The notes beneath the pieces were generated by a model. That model was not told where the DNA came from, ran no database searches, and worked only from the letters and a program-made list of their open reading frames with translations. A stretch of DNA of 49,480 bases from Hydrogenophaga intermedia. GTDB lineage: Bacteria; Pseudomonadota; Gammaproteobacteria; Burkholderiales; Burkholderiaceae_C. The stretch is taken from positions 1 through 49,480 of the forward strand of contig NZ_CCAE010000037.1 in the NCBI RefSeq assembly GCF_000723405.1. Direction: 5' to 3'. Made by a program: the position numbers and the translations under genes. This document shows, one piece after another, positions 17,058-28,743 of this stretch; within the stretch, counting starts at the first letter, position 1; every line of letters starts with the position of its first letter.

Positions 17058-18668
17058 ATGAATCACCTGTCAACCGTGCCACTGGCACAGCTCATCAGCG
17101 AACGCCGCCTGCACGCGACCCGGGACCCCCTGCTCACCTTCGTTCGGCACTTGCCCGATGGCGGCTTCTCCACCCAGCACCGCGACTATGCGCAACTGTG
17201 GGAGCGAGGCCAGGCCCTGGCGCGAGCGCTGTTGCGCGCGGGCCTGCAGCCGGGCGACCGCTTCGCCATCCTGATGCAAAACCACGCCGAATTCGTCGAC
17301 GCAGTGGTGGCGTCGTCCATCGCGGGCACCGTGTTTGTTCCCATCGACCCGCGCACGCGCGGCAAGAAGCTGCAGTACATGCTCGACGCAGTGGCATGCA
17401 AAGGCGTGGTGGTGGGTGACTACTGCCTGGATGCGCTGACCGAGGCGCTGCCGGAGGTCCCCCGTATCGGCTGGATATGGGTGGTGGGCGACGGAGCGTC
17501 CGGGCAACGGCCCTTGCCCGCGCCTGCCGCGTGGCTTGAGCGCGTCATCGACCCACACGGCGAACCCGTGCCCTGCCACCCCGTGCGGCCCGACACGCCG
17601 ATGCAACTCGTCTTCACATCGGGCACCACCGGTGACCCCAAGGCGATCATCGGCAGCTACGCCAAATACGCTGGCGCCTGCGCCATGGTGGCCGCGTGCG
17701 GCGTGACCCCCGACGACCGCATGTACACCGGCCTTTCGCTTACCCACTCCAACGCGTTGGCGATCACGCTCGGCGGATCGCTGTACCTGGGTGTGCCAGC
17801 GGTGTTCAGCCGCAAGTTCACTAAGAGCGGGCTGTGGCACGTGATCCGTCATTTCGGCTGCACCACCCTCAACCTGCTGGGCGGCATGTTCAGTGCCATT
17901 TACAGCGAGGCACCTGACCCACGCGATGCCGACAACCCCTTGCGCATGGTGATCGGCTCCGGGATGCCGCTGAACCTGTGGGCGCCGTTCTCGCAGCGCT
18001 TCGGCGTCCAGATCGCCGAGGTATATGGCGCGGCCGAAGGCGGCGCGACGGTGAACAAACCCGGCGAAGGGCCGCCTGGCAGCATTGGGCGCCCTTTGCC
18101 GGGCCTGGTCGCGCGTGTCATGGACAAAACCGACCGTGAGTGCGCGCCCGACGAACCCGGGGAAATCGTCTTCCGCCACGCCGACGGTACCGCGCCCGAG
18201 GTGCGCTATTGGAATAACCCGCAGGCCTCTGCCGAAAAAACGCGCGGTGGCTGGCTGCGCATGGGCGACGTCGGATACAGGGACCGGAACGGCTGGCTCT
18301 TCTTCATGCATCGCCTGGGCAACGAGATCCGCCGCAACGGCGACTTCATCTCACCGGGATTTGTCGAGAAGGAGATCGCCGAACACCCGGATGTTGCTGA
18401 CGTATTCGTCTATGGCGTGTCTGCCAGCACGGGGGTGCCAGGCGAGAAGGATCTCGTGGCCGCCATTGTGGCCCGCCAGCCGCATGCGTGGAATGCCGCG
18501 GAGCTCTTCGCATTCTGCCAGCAACGGCTGGAGCGCAATAGCGTGCCCAGCTACCTGCAGCTCGTCGAACAGATTCCCAAGACCGCTTCGGAGAAGCCTT
18601 TGGAGCGTGTACTGGCCAAAGCATTCCGGCCGGACGCAGCGAATGTCTTTGTTATCGACTCTCATTGA
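17058..18668 (+). CDS. Acyl-CoA ligase (AMP-binding, CaiC-like)
   Basis: This is a 536-residue adenylate-forming enzyme. The P-loop-like core motif FTSGTTGDPKAI lies at about 186-197. The A5 region EVYGAAEGGAT, the A7 motif GWLRMGDVGYRD and the C-terminal KxxEK-type lysine region (KTASEKPLERV) are present, so both domains are complete. It resembles carnitine/crotonobetaine-CoA ligases. It starts 71 bases after the SDR gene at the ATG at 17058, without a strong RBS. As the last gene of the operon it would activate the imported acid to its CoA thioester. Confidence 0.88.
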   Translation: MNHLSTVPLAQLISERRLHATRDPLLTFVRHLPDGGFSTQHRDYAQLWERGQALARALLRAGLQPGDRFAILMQNHAEFVDAVVASSIAGTVFVPIDPRTRGKKLQYMLDAVACKGVVVGDYCLDALTEALPEVPRIGWIWVVGDGASGQRPLPAPAAWLERVIDPHGEPVPCHPVRPDTPMQLVFTSGTTGDPKAIIGSYAKYAGACAMVAACGVTPDDRMYTGLSLTHSNALAITLGGSLYLGVPAVFSRKFTKSGLWHVIRHFGCTTLNLLGGMFSAIYSEAPDPRDADNPLRMVIGSGMPLNLWAPFSQRFGVQIAEVYGAAEGGATVNKPGEGPPGSIGRPLPGLVARVMDKTDRECAPDEPGEIVFRHADGTAPEVRYWNNPQASAEKTRGGWLRMGDVGYRDRNGWLFFMHRLGNEIRRNGDFISPGFVEKEIAEHPDVADVFVYGVSASTGVPGEKDLVAAIVARQPHAWNAAELFAFCQQRLERNSVPSYLQLVEQIPKTASEKPLERVLAKAFRPDAANVFVIDSH

Positions 18669-19083
18669 GGTCTGGACGGCGCATGTCAATCATTGAGCGA
18701 GCGTCGAGGAGGAGGTTCATCCCGGTTTGCTGGGTGCACCCCATTTAAGGGAGCGCCAACTGCACGTTTGGCTCAGCAACGAACTGAGCTGCGAAATGAC
18801 AACTTGAGAATGGAGGTTGCTGGCTGAGTTGGCTGCCGTGCTGGGCCTGCAGGCGGTTGACCCCTATCGCGACAGTGTAAGTGTCCGCAACGTGGCGCAG
18901 AATGGACACTCGGCGTACGAACTTGGCCGACCGCTCCCGCTGCAAAGCTGAAGACTGAGTTCCGCCGCGAGCAATCCGATACCCGAAGGTGGAGCAAGAA
19001 GGTCAGTTGCAGCAACTAGCGACTGCCAGTTGCAGAACTGTGGCGGCAGTCGCAGTTACTTTGGCGCCCTACGCTACACGTGG
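18669..19083. other. Gene-free stretch between the ligase gene and gyrB
   Basis: About 415 bases separate the convergent ligase and gyrB genes. I see no gene. It holds an inverted repeat AGTGTCC/GGACACT (18880-18910, 17-base loop) and an elaborate hairpin at 19014-19057. It marks the boundary between the accessory block and the replication genes. Confidence 0.6.
19014..19057. repeat. Nested hairpin downstream of gyrB
   Basis: GCGACTGCC (19019-19027) pairs perfectly with GGCAGTCGC (19045-19053). It is extended by outer AACT/AGTT arms with one bulged A and encloses an inner AGTT-GCAG-AACT hairpin. It lies 27 bases past the gyrB stop. No T-run follows on either strand, so it is a candidate non-canonical 3'-end structure rather than a standard terminator. 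Confidence 0.5.
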
Positions 19084-21706
<2,623 letters not shown>

Positions 21707-21736
21707 GGCTCGATGTCGGGTCGGGAGGCTGTGCGC

Positions 21737-22843
21737 TCAGATGCGCATGGGCATGACGACGTACTTGAAGGCGTTGTCGTCGGGGTTGGTGACGAGCGCG
21801 GAGCTGTTGCCGTCGGCCAGCTCCACGCGCACCATTTCCTGGCCCATGTTCTGCAGGGCGTCGATGAGGTAGGTGACGTTGAAGCCGATCTCGATGGCGT
21901 CGCCGCCGTAGTCGATGTCGAGCTCGTCCACGGCCTCTTCCTGCTCGGCGTTGCTGGAGGCCACGCGCAGGGTGCCGGGCTCCACGTTCAGGCGCACGCC
22001 CTTGAACTTCTCGCTCGTCATGATGGCGGTGCGCTGCAGGCTGGAGAGCAGCGGCGCGCGGCCCAGGGTGACGATGTTCTTGTGGTTCTTGGGGATGACG
22101 CGGTTGTAGTCGGGGAACTTGCCCTCGACCAGCTTGGTGACGAACTCCATGCCGTCGAAGCTGAACTTGGCCTGGTTGGCCGCGAACTGCATTTCGATGG
22201 CACCGTCCTTGTCGGACAGCAGGCGCTGCAGCTCCAGCACGGTCTTGCGCGGCAGGATGACCTCTTGCTTGGGCACTTCCACGTCGAGCGTGGCGGAGGC
22301 GAAGGCCAGGCGGTGGCCGTCGGTGGCCACCAGGCTCAGTTGCTTGCCCTCGGCCACGAACAGGATGCCGTTCAGGTAGTAGCGGATGTCGTGCACCGCC
22401 ATGGCGAAGGACACCTGGCTCAGCAGGCCCTTGAGCGTTTTCTGCGGCACGCTGAACACGGGGCCGAAGCTGGCCGATTCCTGCACCAGCGGGAAGTCTT
22501 CGGCCGGCAGGCTTTGCAGCGTGAAGCGGCTCTTGCCGCCCTTGAGGATGAGCTTGCCGCCGGTGTGCTCCAGGCTCACGGTCTGGTCACCGGGCATGGT
22601 GCGCAGGATGTCGATGAGCTTGCGCGCGCCCAGCGTGGTGGCGAAGCTGCCGCTGTCGCCATCCAGTTCGGCCGTGGTGCGGATCTGGATTTCCAGGTCG
22701 CTGGTGGTGAGCTGCAGTTGCGAGCCCGTCTTGCGCAGCAGCACGTTGGCCAGGATGGGCAGGGTGTGGCGCCGTTCCACGATGCCCGCGACCGACTGCA
22801 GCGCGGCCAGGACTTTGTCCTGTGAGGATTTGAAAACGATCAT
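21737..22843 (-). CDS. dnaN: DNA polymerase III sliding clamp (beta)
   Basis: This is a 368-residue processivity clamp, the usual length, with the three repeated clamp domains. The family start is MIVFKSSQDKVLAALQSVAG, followed by RHTLPILANVLL. YYLNGILF and the C-terminal YVVMPMRI, which contributes the partner-peptide pocket, are present. The ATG at 22843 has AAAGAG upstream. It lies between dnaA and gyrB in the classic dnaA-dnaN-gyrB order (recF is absent here, as is common in beta-proteobacteria). Confidence 0.97.
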   Translation of the reverse strand: MIVFKSSQDKVLAALQSVAGIVERRHTLPILANVLLRKTGSQLQLTTSDLEIQIRTTAELDGDSGSFATTLGARKLIDILRTMPGDQTVSLEHTGGKLILKGGKSRFTLQSLPAEDFPLVQESASFGPVFSVPQKTLKGLLSQVSFAMAVHDIRYYLNGILFVAEGKQLSLVATDGHRLAFASATLDVEVPKQEVILPRKTVLELQRLLSDKDGAIEMQFAANQAKFSFDGMEFVTKLVEGKFPDYNRVIPKNHKNIVTLGRAPLLSSLQRTAIMTSEKFKGVRLNVEPGTLRVASSNAEQEEAVDELDIDYGGDAIEIGFNVTYLIDALQNMGQEMVRVELADGNSSALVTNPDDNAFKYVVMPMRI

Positions 22844-22965
22844 CTGCGGCTCTTTCTTGATGAAGATGCTCCCGGGCCGGGATCGGCGGGCCAAAACCCC
22901 CCTATTCTCGCCCTTTTTGAACGCTGTTTACCAGCTTGACTGGCTTGGAAAGGCTCACGCCGGGC

Positions 22966-24378
22966 TCACCCCTTCAGGGTTTGCTCCAACACGTGCAGTT
23001 GCTGGTTGAGTTCGGTGTTCGTCTGGCGCTCGCCGGCGATCTTGCGCACGGCGTGCAGCACGGTGGTGTGGTCGCGCCCGCCAAAGAGCTCGCCGATCTC
23101 GGGCAGGCTCTTCTGGGTGAGCTCCTTGGCCAGGAACATGGCGATCTGGCGCGGCCGGGCGATGCTGGCCGGGCGCTTCTTGCTGTACATGTCGGCGACC
23201 TTGATCTTGTAGAAGTCGGCCACCGTTTTCTGGATGTTCTCCACGCTGATCTGCCGGTTCTGGATCGACAGCAGGTCCTTCAGCGCGTCGCGCGCGAGCT
23301 GGATGGAGATGTCCTTCTGGTTGAAGCGCGAATAGGCCAGGATCTTGCGCAAGGCGCCTTCGAGCTCGCGCACGTTGGAGCGCACGTTCTTGGCGACGAA
23401 GAAGGCCACTTCCTCGGGCATCACCGCGCCCTCGACGGCGGCCTTGTTGATCAGGATGGCCACGCGCATTTCCAGCTCGGGCGGCTCGATGGCCACCGTC
23501 AGACCGGAATCGAAGCGCGACACCAGGCGCTCGTGGATGTCGGCCAGGCCCTTGGGGTAGGTGTCGCTGGTGAGCACGATGTGGCTCTTCTTGGCCAGCA
23601 GCGCCTCGAAGGCGTTGAAGAACTCTTCCTGGGTGCGGTCCTTGTTGGCGAAGAACTGCACGTCGTCGATCAGCAGCAGGTCCAGCGAGTGGTAGCGCGC
23701 CTTGAACTCATCGAAGGTCTTGCGCTGATAGGCCTTAACCACATCCGATACGAACTGCTCGGCGTGGATGTAGAGAACTTTGGCCTGGGGCCGCTCGGAC
23801 AGCAGGTGGTTGCCAATGGCGTGCACCAGGTGGGTCTTGCCCAACCCCACCCCGCCGTAGATGAACAGGGGGTTGTACAACTGCCCCAGGCTGCCGGCCA
23901 CGTGCATGGCCGCGGCCCGGGCCATGCGGTTGGCCGAGCCCTCCACCAGCGAGCCGAAGGTGAGCGAGGGGTTCAGCCGGGTCTTGGGGGTGTTGGCCGA
24001 CTCCGCCGGCGCCACATCGACCAGTTCGCTCAGAACCGAGTCGGAGGTGGCATCGAACGTTGGCCGGTTGGCGGGCATCGTCCGCGCAACGGCTTCGCGA
24101 GGAGCAAGCGCTAACTCCAACGTGACGGGCGAGCCATGCACGCTTTCCAGCAAGGCGCTGATGCGGCTGGCGTACTGGGCGCGGATCCAGTCGAGTTTGA
24201 AGCGGTTGCCCACGGCCAGCACCACCTTGGAGGCGTCCGGCGCGACCGTGGCGGTCAGGGGCCGGATCCAGGTGTTGAACTGCTGCTCGGGGATTTCCTG
24301 GGCCAGGCGCTCGATGCACGCCGCCCAGATGGAGCGGTTGTCGCGCAGCGCGGCAGACGGGGTGGTGCCCTCGGACAT
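22966..24378 (-). CDS. dnaA: Chromosomal replication initiator DnaA
   Basis: This is a 470-residue AAA+ initiator. Domain I starts with [21 protein letters not shown], and a variable Ala/Pro-rich domain II follows. Domain III holds Walker A (GGVGLGKTH, about 170) and Walker B ([10 protein letters not shown]). Domain IV contains the DnaA-box-binding signature [20 protein letters not shown] and [14 protein letters not shown]. The ATG at 24378 matches the family start, but no strong RBS precedes it. Two DnaA boxes upstream suggest autoregulation. Confidence 0.97.
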   Translation of the reverse strand: MSEGTTPSAALRDNRSIWAACIERLAQEIPEQQFNTWIRPLTATVAPDASKVVLAVGNRFKLDWIRAQYASRISALLESVHGSPVTLELALAPREAVARTMPANRPTFDATSDSVLSELVDVAPAESANTPKTRLNPSLTFGSLVEGSANRMARAAAMHVAGSLGQLYNPLFIYGGVGLGKTHLVHAIGNHLLSERPQAKVLYIHAEQFVSDVVKAYQRKTFDEFKARYHSLDLLLIDDVQFFANKDRTQEEFFNAFEALLAKKSHIVLTSDTYPKGLADIHERLVSRFDSGLTVAIEPPELEMRVAILINKAAVEGAVMPEEVAFFVAKNVRSNVRELEGALRKILAYSRFNQKDISIQLARDALKDLLSIQNRQISVENIQKTVADFYKIKVADMYSKKRPASIARPRQIAMFLAKELTQKSLPEIGELFGGRDHTTVLHAVRKIAGERQTNTELNQQLHVLEQTLKG

Positions 24379-24405
24379 TCGGGAAAGGGGGGAGCTGTTT
24401 GTAGT

Positions 24406-24414
24406 TGTGGACAA
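24406..24414 (-). promoter_or_regulatory. DnaA box (8/9)
   Basis: TTGTCCACA on the minus strand differs from TTATNCACA at one position. It lies about 30 bases upstream of the dnaA start. Confidence 0.6.
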
Positions 24415-24456
24415 GGGGTGGCACCCCAGGGCGCGCATTGTAGGCACGCGCGGCAG

Positions 24457-24465
24457 TTATCCACA
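24457..24465 (+). promoter_or_regulatory. DnaA box (perfect)
   Basis: TTATCCACA is the strongest DnaA-box consensus, about 80 bases upstream of dnaA. Confidence 0.8.
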
Positions 24466-24534
24466 AGCGCCGCCCGGCATGTCGGACTCCTGTGCTGGCG
24501 CGGCCCGGTGAGTTCAGGCCCAAAGGGCCATGGC

Positions 24535-24564
24535 TTGCCGCACCAGGGGGTTTCTGGCGATAAT
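24535..24564 (+). promoter_or_regulatory. Probable rpmH promoter
   Basis: TTGCCG (24535-24540) and GATAAT (24559-24564) are separated by 18 bases, about 31 bases upstream of the rpmH start. Confidence 0.5.
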
Positions 24565-24595
24565 TGCGGGTTTCCCCGATTTCAGAGCCCATACC

Positions 24596-24730
24596 ATGAA
24601 ACGCACCTATCAGCCCTCCAAGATCCGCCGCGCCCGCACCCACGGTTTTCTCGTGCGCATGAAGACGCGCGGTGGCCGCGCGGTCATCAACGCCCGCCGC
24701 GCCAAGGGCCGCAAGCGTCTGGCGGTCTGA
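24596..24730 (+). CDS. rpmH: 50S ribosomal protein L34
   Basis: This 44-residue, strongly basic ribosomal protein matches bL34 along its whole length. It starts [20 protein letters not shown] and ends with an AKGRKRLAV tail. It heads the conserved rpmH-rnpA-yidD-yidC-mnmE order running away from dnaA. An upstream in-frame start at 24530 is not supported by the family. Confidence 0.98.
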   Translation: MKRTYQPSKIRRARTHGFLVRMKTRGGRAVINARRAKGRKRLAV

Positions 24731-24753
24731 GTCCGGTCGAGCCTCGCCCGCCG

Positions 24754-25155
24754 GTGATCCAGCGGCTGCGGACCCGGCCCCAGTTCCAGGCTGTGCTGGC
24801 CAGTGCCCCCGTGGCCAAGACGCCCCACTTTGCCCTCCACCGCCTCGTCCTTGACCCGGCCGAGGGCCCTGACGCGCTGTTCCCCATCGCCGGCCCCTGG
24901 CTCGGCGTGCTGATTCCCAAACGCTGGGCCCGCCGGGCCGTCACCCGCAACGCCGTCCGCCGCCAGATCTACGCCACCGCGCCTTCGGGCGAGGTGTTGC
25001 CGGCGGCGGCGCATGTGGTGCGCCTGCGTGGCGCATTTGATCCCAAGCAGTTCGTCAGTGCCCGCTCCGATGCGCTCAAGCGCGCGGTGCGGGCCGAGTT
25101 GCTGGCCTTGTGGTTGCGCGTGCCCGCGCCTGCCGCACCCCACCATGTGGCTTGA
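24754..25155 (+). CDS. rnpA: Ribonuclease P protein component
   Basis: This is a 133-residue basic protein that assists the RNase P RNA in maturing tRNA 5' ends. The signature RNR motif is visible in RRAVTRNAVRRQIY. The N-terminal IQRLRTRPQFQAVLAS matches the family start, so the GTG at 24754 was chosen, 23 bases after rpmH. The frame is open far upstream but without homology. It overlaps yidD by 11 bases. Confidence 0.92.
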   Translation: MIQRLRTRPQFQAVLASAPVAKTPHFALHRLVLDPAEGPDALFPIAGPWLGVLIPKRWARRAVTRNAVRRQIYATAPSGEVLPAAAHVVRLRGAFDPKQFVSARSDALKRAVRAELLALWLRVPAPAAPHHVA

Positions 25156-25435
25156 TCTCCCGCGCCGCACGCTGATCGCCCTCGTGAAGGGCTATCGCTT
25201 GCTGCTGAGCCCCTGGCTGGGCAGCGGTTGCCGCTTCGAGCCCACCTGCTCGGCCTACGCGCTGGAGGCCTTGCAGCGCCACGGCGCGCTCACCGGCAGC
25301 CGCCTTACCCTGACTCGGCTGGCGCGCTGCCACCCCTGGTGCGAGGGCGGCCACGACCCGGTGCCCACCGCGCGCCCCGAGGGCCTGTTCACGCGCCTGC
25401 TCATCCGAAACCCCGAAAACAAGAACGCGTCATGA
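25145..25435 (+). CDS. yidD: Membrane protein insertion efficiency factor YidD
   Basis: This is a 96-residue small protein. It has the family core RLLLSPWLGSGCRFEPTCSA, with conserved cysteines, and then RCHPWCEGGHDPVP. It helps YidC-dependent insertion of inner-membrane proteins. The ATG at 25145 lies inside the 3' end of rnpA and the stop overlaps the yidC start (ATGA), so rnpA, yidD and yidC are tightly coupled. Confidence 0.95.
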   Translation: MWLDLPRRTLIALVKGYRLLLSPWLGSGCRFEPTCSAYALEALQRHGALTGSRLTLTRLARCHPWCEGGHDPVPTARPEGLFTRLLIRNPENKNAS

Positions 25436-27147
25436 ATGACATTCGTCGCTCCATCCTGTGGGTGGTCTTCGGTTTCGCCATGGTCCTCATCTGGGACAAA
25501 TGGCAGATTCACAACGGCAAGCCCGCCACTTTCTTCCCCAGCAGCACGCCGCCGGCCGTGACCGCGCCCGCCAATGGCGCGCCCCCCCCGGCAGCCGATG
25601 CCTCGCTGCCGAGCGCATCGACGTCGACCCCGGCCTCGGCCGGTGCCGGCGCAGTGCCGGGGGCCGAGGCGTCCGCCCCGGCCGCGGCCACGCGCCATGA
25701 GGTCACCACCGACGTGCTGCGCCTGAGCTTCAGCAGCGAAGGCGGTGCCCTCGTGGGCGCGCAACTGCTCAAGCACGCCCAGGCTTCGGGTGGCGCCGAC
25801 CGCGCGATCCAGACGCCTTTCACCCTGCTGTCGCAGACCGGCCAGCGCACCTACGTGGCGCAGAGCGGCCTGGTGGGGGGCAGTTTCCCCACGCACAAGA
25901 CGCCGATGCGTTTGGCGGGCGATGCGCCCACCACGCTGGCCCAGGGCCAGGACTCGCTGCAGATCCGCTACGAATCCGCGGAAGTCGGTGGCGTGCAGCT
26001 CGTCACCACCTACACGCTCAAGCGCGGCCACTACGACATCGGCGTGCAGCACGAGGTCCGCAACGTGGGTGGCGCGCCGGTGAGTCCGCAGCTGTACCGC
26101 CAGCTCGTGCGCGACGGCAGTACCGTCGAAAGCCAGACGCCCTTCTATTCGACCTTCACCGGCCCGGCCGTCTACACCACGGAACAGAAGTTCCAGAAGG
26201 TCGAGTTCAAGAACATCGAGGGCGACAAGGCCAGCTACGTGAAGAACGCGAGCGATGGCTACGTGGCCATGGTGCAGCACTACTTCGCCACCGCCTGGCT
26301 GATCGACGCCGGCGTGGCGCGCGAGAACTTCGTGCGCAAGGTGGCCGACAACCTCTACTCCGTGGGCAGCCTCACCTCGCTGCCGGCCATCGAACCGGGT
26401 CAGTCGCAGACCGTGCAGGCCCGCCTGTTCGTGGGCCCGCAAGACGAGAAGCAGCTCGAAGTCCTGGCCCCCGGCCTAGAGCTCGTGAAGGACTACGGCT
26501 GGCTCACCATCCTGGCCAAGCCGCTGTACTGGCTGCTCGAGAAGATCCATGGCTTCGTGGGCAACTGGGGCTGGGCCATCGTGCTGCTGGTGGTGCTCAT
26601 CAAGGCCGCGTTCTACTGGCTCAACGCCAGCGCCTACCGCAGCATGGCCAAGATGAAGGCCATCAACCCGCGCATCATGGAAATGCGTGAGCGCCTAAAG
26701 AGCAACCCGCAGCAGATGCAGCAGGAGATGATGAAGATCTACCGCGAGGAAAAGGTCAATCCCCTCGGCGGCTGCTTCCCCATCCTGATCCAGATCCCCG
26801 TGTTCATCGCGCTCTACTGGGTGCTGCTGTCCAGCGTGGAGATGCGCAACGCGCCCTGGATGGCCTGGATCCACGACCTGTCCTCGCCCGACCCGTTTTA
26901 CATCCTGCCGCTGGTGATGGCCGTCACCACCATGATCCAGACCGCGCTGAACCCGCTGCCGCCCGATCCGCTGCAGGCCAAGCTGATGTGGATGATGCCG
27001 CTGGTGTTCTCGGTGATGTTCTTCTTCTTCCCGTCGGGCCTGGTGCTCTACTGGATCACGAACAACGTGCTGACGATCCTCCAGCAGGCGCACATCAACC
27101 GCCGCATGGGTGTGCCCCTCAAGTTCAATATTCCGAAATTCAAGTAA
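25432..27147 (+). CDS. yidC: Membrane protein insertase YidC
   Basis: This is a 571-residue Oxa1-family insertase. It has an N-terminal membrane anchor ([18 protein letters not shown]), an Ala/Pro-rich linker and a large periplasmic beta domain (about 85-340). The conserved five-helix core contains [20 protein letters not shown], then [20 protein letters not shown] in the cytoplasmic hairpin, and [20 protein letters not shown]. The C-terminus is short and basic. Length is normal for Gram-negative YidC. It acts with SecYEG or alone at the inner membrane. Confidence 0.97.
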   Translation: MNDIRRSILWVVFGFAMVLIWDKWQIHNGKPATFFPSSTPPAVTAPANGAPPPAADASLPSASTSTPASAGAGAVPGAEASAPAAATRHEVTTDVLRLSFSSEGGALVGAQLLKHAQASGGADRAIQTPFTLLSQTGQRTYVAQSGLVGGSFPTHKTPMRLAGDAPTTLAQGQDSLQIRYESAEVGGVQLVTTYTLKRGHYDIGVQHEVRNVGGAPVSPQLYRQLVRDGSTVESQTPFYSTFTGPAVYTTEQKFQKVEFKNIEGDKASYVKNASDGYVAMVQHYFATAWLIDAGVARENFVRKVADNLYSVGSLTSLPAIEPGQSQTVQARLFVGPQDEKQLEVLAPGLELVKDYGWLTILAKPLYWLLEKIHGFVGNWGWAIVLLVVLIKAAFYWLNASAYRSMAKMKAINPRIMEMRERLKSNPQQMQQEMMKIYREEKVNPLGGCFPILIQIPVFIALYWVLLSSVEMRNAPWMAWIHDLSSPDPFYILPLVMAVTTMIQTALNPLPPDPLQAKLMWMMPLVFSVMFFFFPSGLVLYWITNNVLTILQQAHINRRMGVPLKFNIPKFK

Positions 27148-27224
27148 CCCCCTGCGCCGCTTCGCGGCTTCCCCCTTGCAGGGGGACGGCACCCACGGCC
27201 CGGCGAAGCCGGTTCCGTGGTGCC
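27148..27224. repeat. Double-hairpin intergenic repeat element
   Basis: Directly after the yidC stop, CCCCCTGC (27148-27155) pairs with GCAGGGGG (27178-27185) around an inner GCCGC-TTC-GCGGC hairpin. A second unit, GGCACCCACGG (27188-27198) and CCGTGGTGCC (27215-27224), encloses CCGGC-GAA-GCCGG. This GC-rich pattern resembles dispersed intergenic repeats I associate with Comamonadaceae genomes. It may also terminate yidC transcription, though without a T-run. Confidence 0.7.
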
Positions 27225-27256
27225 ACCGGGTTGGGGGCTGGCGCACCACCGCTTTT

Positions 27257-28636
27257 ATGCTCCCGCATCACGCTGACCCCATTGCTGCGATTGCCACGGC
27301 CCCCGGCCGTGGCGGCGTGGGCATCGTGCGGGTGTCGGGCAAGGGGCTGGCGCCCTTCGTGCGTGCGCTGCTCGGGCGTGAGTTGAAACCGCGCGAGGCC
27401 ACGTACGGGCCCTGGCGCGGGGCCGATGGGCAGCCGATCGACCACGGGCTGTCGCTGTGGTTTCCGGCGCCGCACTCCTACACCGGGGAAGACGTGCTGG
27501 AGCTGCAAGGCCACGGGGGCCCTGTGGTGCTGCAGTTGCTGCTGGCGCGTTGCCTGGAGGTGGCGCGCGCCACACTGCCGGGCCTGCGTCTGGCGCGCGC
27601 GGGCGAGTTCACCGAGCGTGCCTTTCTCAACGACAAGCTCGACCTCGCGCAGGCCGAGGCCGTGGCCGATCTGATCGACGCCAGCACCGAAGCCGCCGCG
27701 CGCAGTGCAGCGCGCTCGCTCGACGGCGCGTTCTCGCGGCGCGTGCACACGCTGCAGGAAGCGCTGACGAACCTGCGCATGCTGGTCGAGGCCACGCTGG
27801 ACTTTCCCGAGGAAGAGATCGATTTTCTGCAAAAGGCCGACGCGCAGGGCCAACTCGATCGTCTGCGCGAGGCCTTGTCGGTGCTGCGCGCCGAGGCGCG
27901 TCAGGGCGCCTTGTTGCGCGACGGGCTGCAGGTGGTGATCGCGGGCCAGCCCAACGCCGGCAAGAGCTCGCTGCTCAATGCGCTGGCGGGCGCGGAACTC
28001 GCCATCGTCACGCCCATCGCCGGCACCACGCGCGACGTGGTGCAGCAGACCATCCAGATCGAGGGTGTGCCGCTGCACGTGACCGACACCGCCGGCCTGC
28101 GCGACAGCCCTGAAATCGACGAGGTCGAGCGCATCGGCATCGAGCGCGCGTGGCAGCGCATCCGTGGCGCCGACGCGGTGCTGTTCCTGCACGACCTCAC
28201 GCGCTGGGGCGAGCCGCGCTACCGCTACGCCGACGCCAACATCGCGCGCGGCCTGCCCGCAGGCGTGCCGGTGCTGCACGTGTGGAACAAGCTGGATCAG
28301 GCGGACGCCGCGCCGCAGGGGGCCGACGACATCGCCTTGTCGGCCAAGCACGGGACCGGGCTGGACGCGCTGCGCCAGCGCTTGTTGCAACTGGCGGGCT
28401 GGCAACCTGGCGGCGATGGGCTCTTCATGGCGCGCGAGCGGCACCTGCAGGTGCTTGCGCGTGTCGATGAGCACCTCGAACTCGCCGCCGCGCGCCTGCG
28501 CGAGGCCGCCGCACAACTCGATCTTTTGGCCGAAGAGTTGCGCCTCGCGCAACAGGCGCTGGGCGAAATCACCGGCGAGTTCACGGCCGACGATCTGCTG
28601 GGCGTCATTTTTTCGCGTTTTTGCATCGGCAAATAG
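27257..28636 (+). CDS. mnmE: tRNA modification GTPase MnmE
   Basis: This is a 459-residue GTPase. With MnmG it installs the cmnm5 group on wobble uridine of certain tRNAs. An N-terminal folate-binding domain ([20 protein letters not shown]) is followed by a helical domain. A G-domain is inserted at about 225-370, with GQPNAGKSS (G1), DTAG (G3) and NKLD (G4). The C-terminus FCIGK holds the essential cysteine of the CIGK motif. The ATG at 27257 matches the family start; the gene ends the rpmH-yidC-mnmE arm. Confidence 0.97.
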   Translation: MLPHHADPIAAIATAPGRGGVGIVRVSGKGLAPFVRALLGRELKPREATYGPWRGADGQPIDHGLSLWFPAPHSYTGEDVLELQGHGGPVVLQLLLARCLEVARATLPGLRLARAGEFTERAFLNDKLDLAQAEAVADLIDASTEAAARSAARSLDGAFSRRVHTLQEALTNLRMLVEATLDFPEEEIDFLQKADAQGQLDRLREALSVLRAEARQGALLRDGLQVVIAGQPNAGKSSLLNALAGAELAIVTPIAGTTRDVVQQTIQIEGVPLHVTDTAGLRDSPEIDEVERIGIERAWQRIRGADAVLFLHDLTRWGEPRYRYADANIARGLPAGVPVLHVWNKLDQADAAPQGADDIALSAKHGTGLDALRQRLLQLAGWQPGGDGLFMARERHLQVLARVDEHLELAAARLREAAAQLDLLAEELRLAQQALGEITGEFTADDLLGVIFSRFCIGK

Positions 28637-28743
28637 TTTTCCGTGCCGCCGTTCACGGGTTGTGCCGCACCGCTGGGAACCGACCTGTAAGGATGGGTTA
28701 CGCCGGTGTTGCGCCGTGCGACGCGCTGGGGTTCACTTGGCGC

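Larger units (their letters stand above)
24379..24595. promoter_or_regulatory. dnaA-rpmH intergenic region, candidate oriC or dnaA control region
   Basis: A 217-base gap lies between divergent dnaA and rpmH. It contains a perfect DnaA box TTATCCACA (24457-24465, plus strand) and a one-mismatch box TTGTCCACA (24406-24414, minus strand). The location is the usual one for oriC. However, only two boxes are evident and there is no obvious AT-rich unwinding element, so it may only serve dnaA autoregulation. Confidence 0.55.

Noticed and set aside
18880..18910. Inverted repeat AGTGTCC/GGACACT with 17-base loop
   Set aside because: It is a short stem with a large loop, no T-run and no gene nearby that it would serve; it could be chance or decayed DNA.
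27140..28552. Minus-strand open frame antisense to mnmE
   Set aside because: The composition is typical of an antisense shadow; mnmE is complete on the plus strand.
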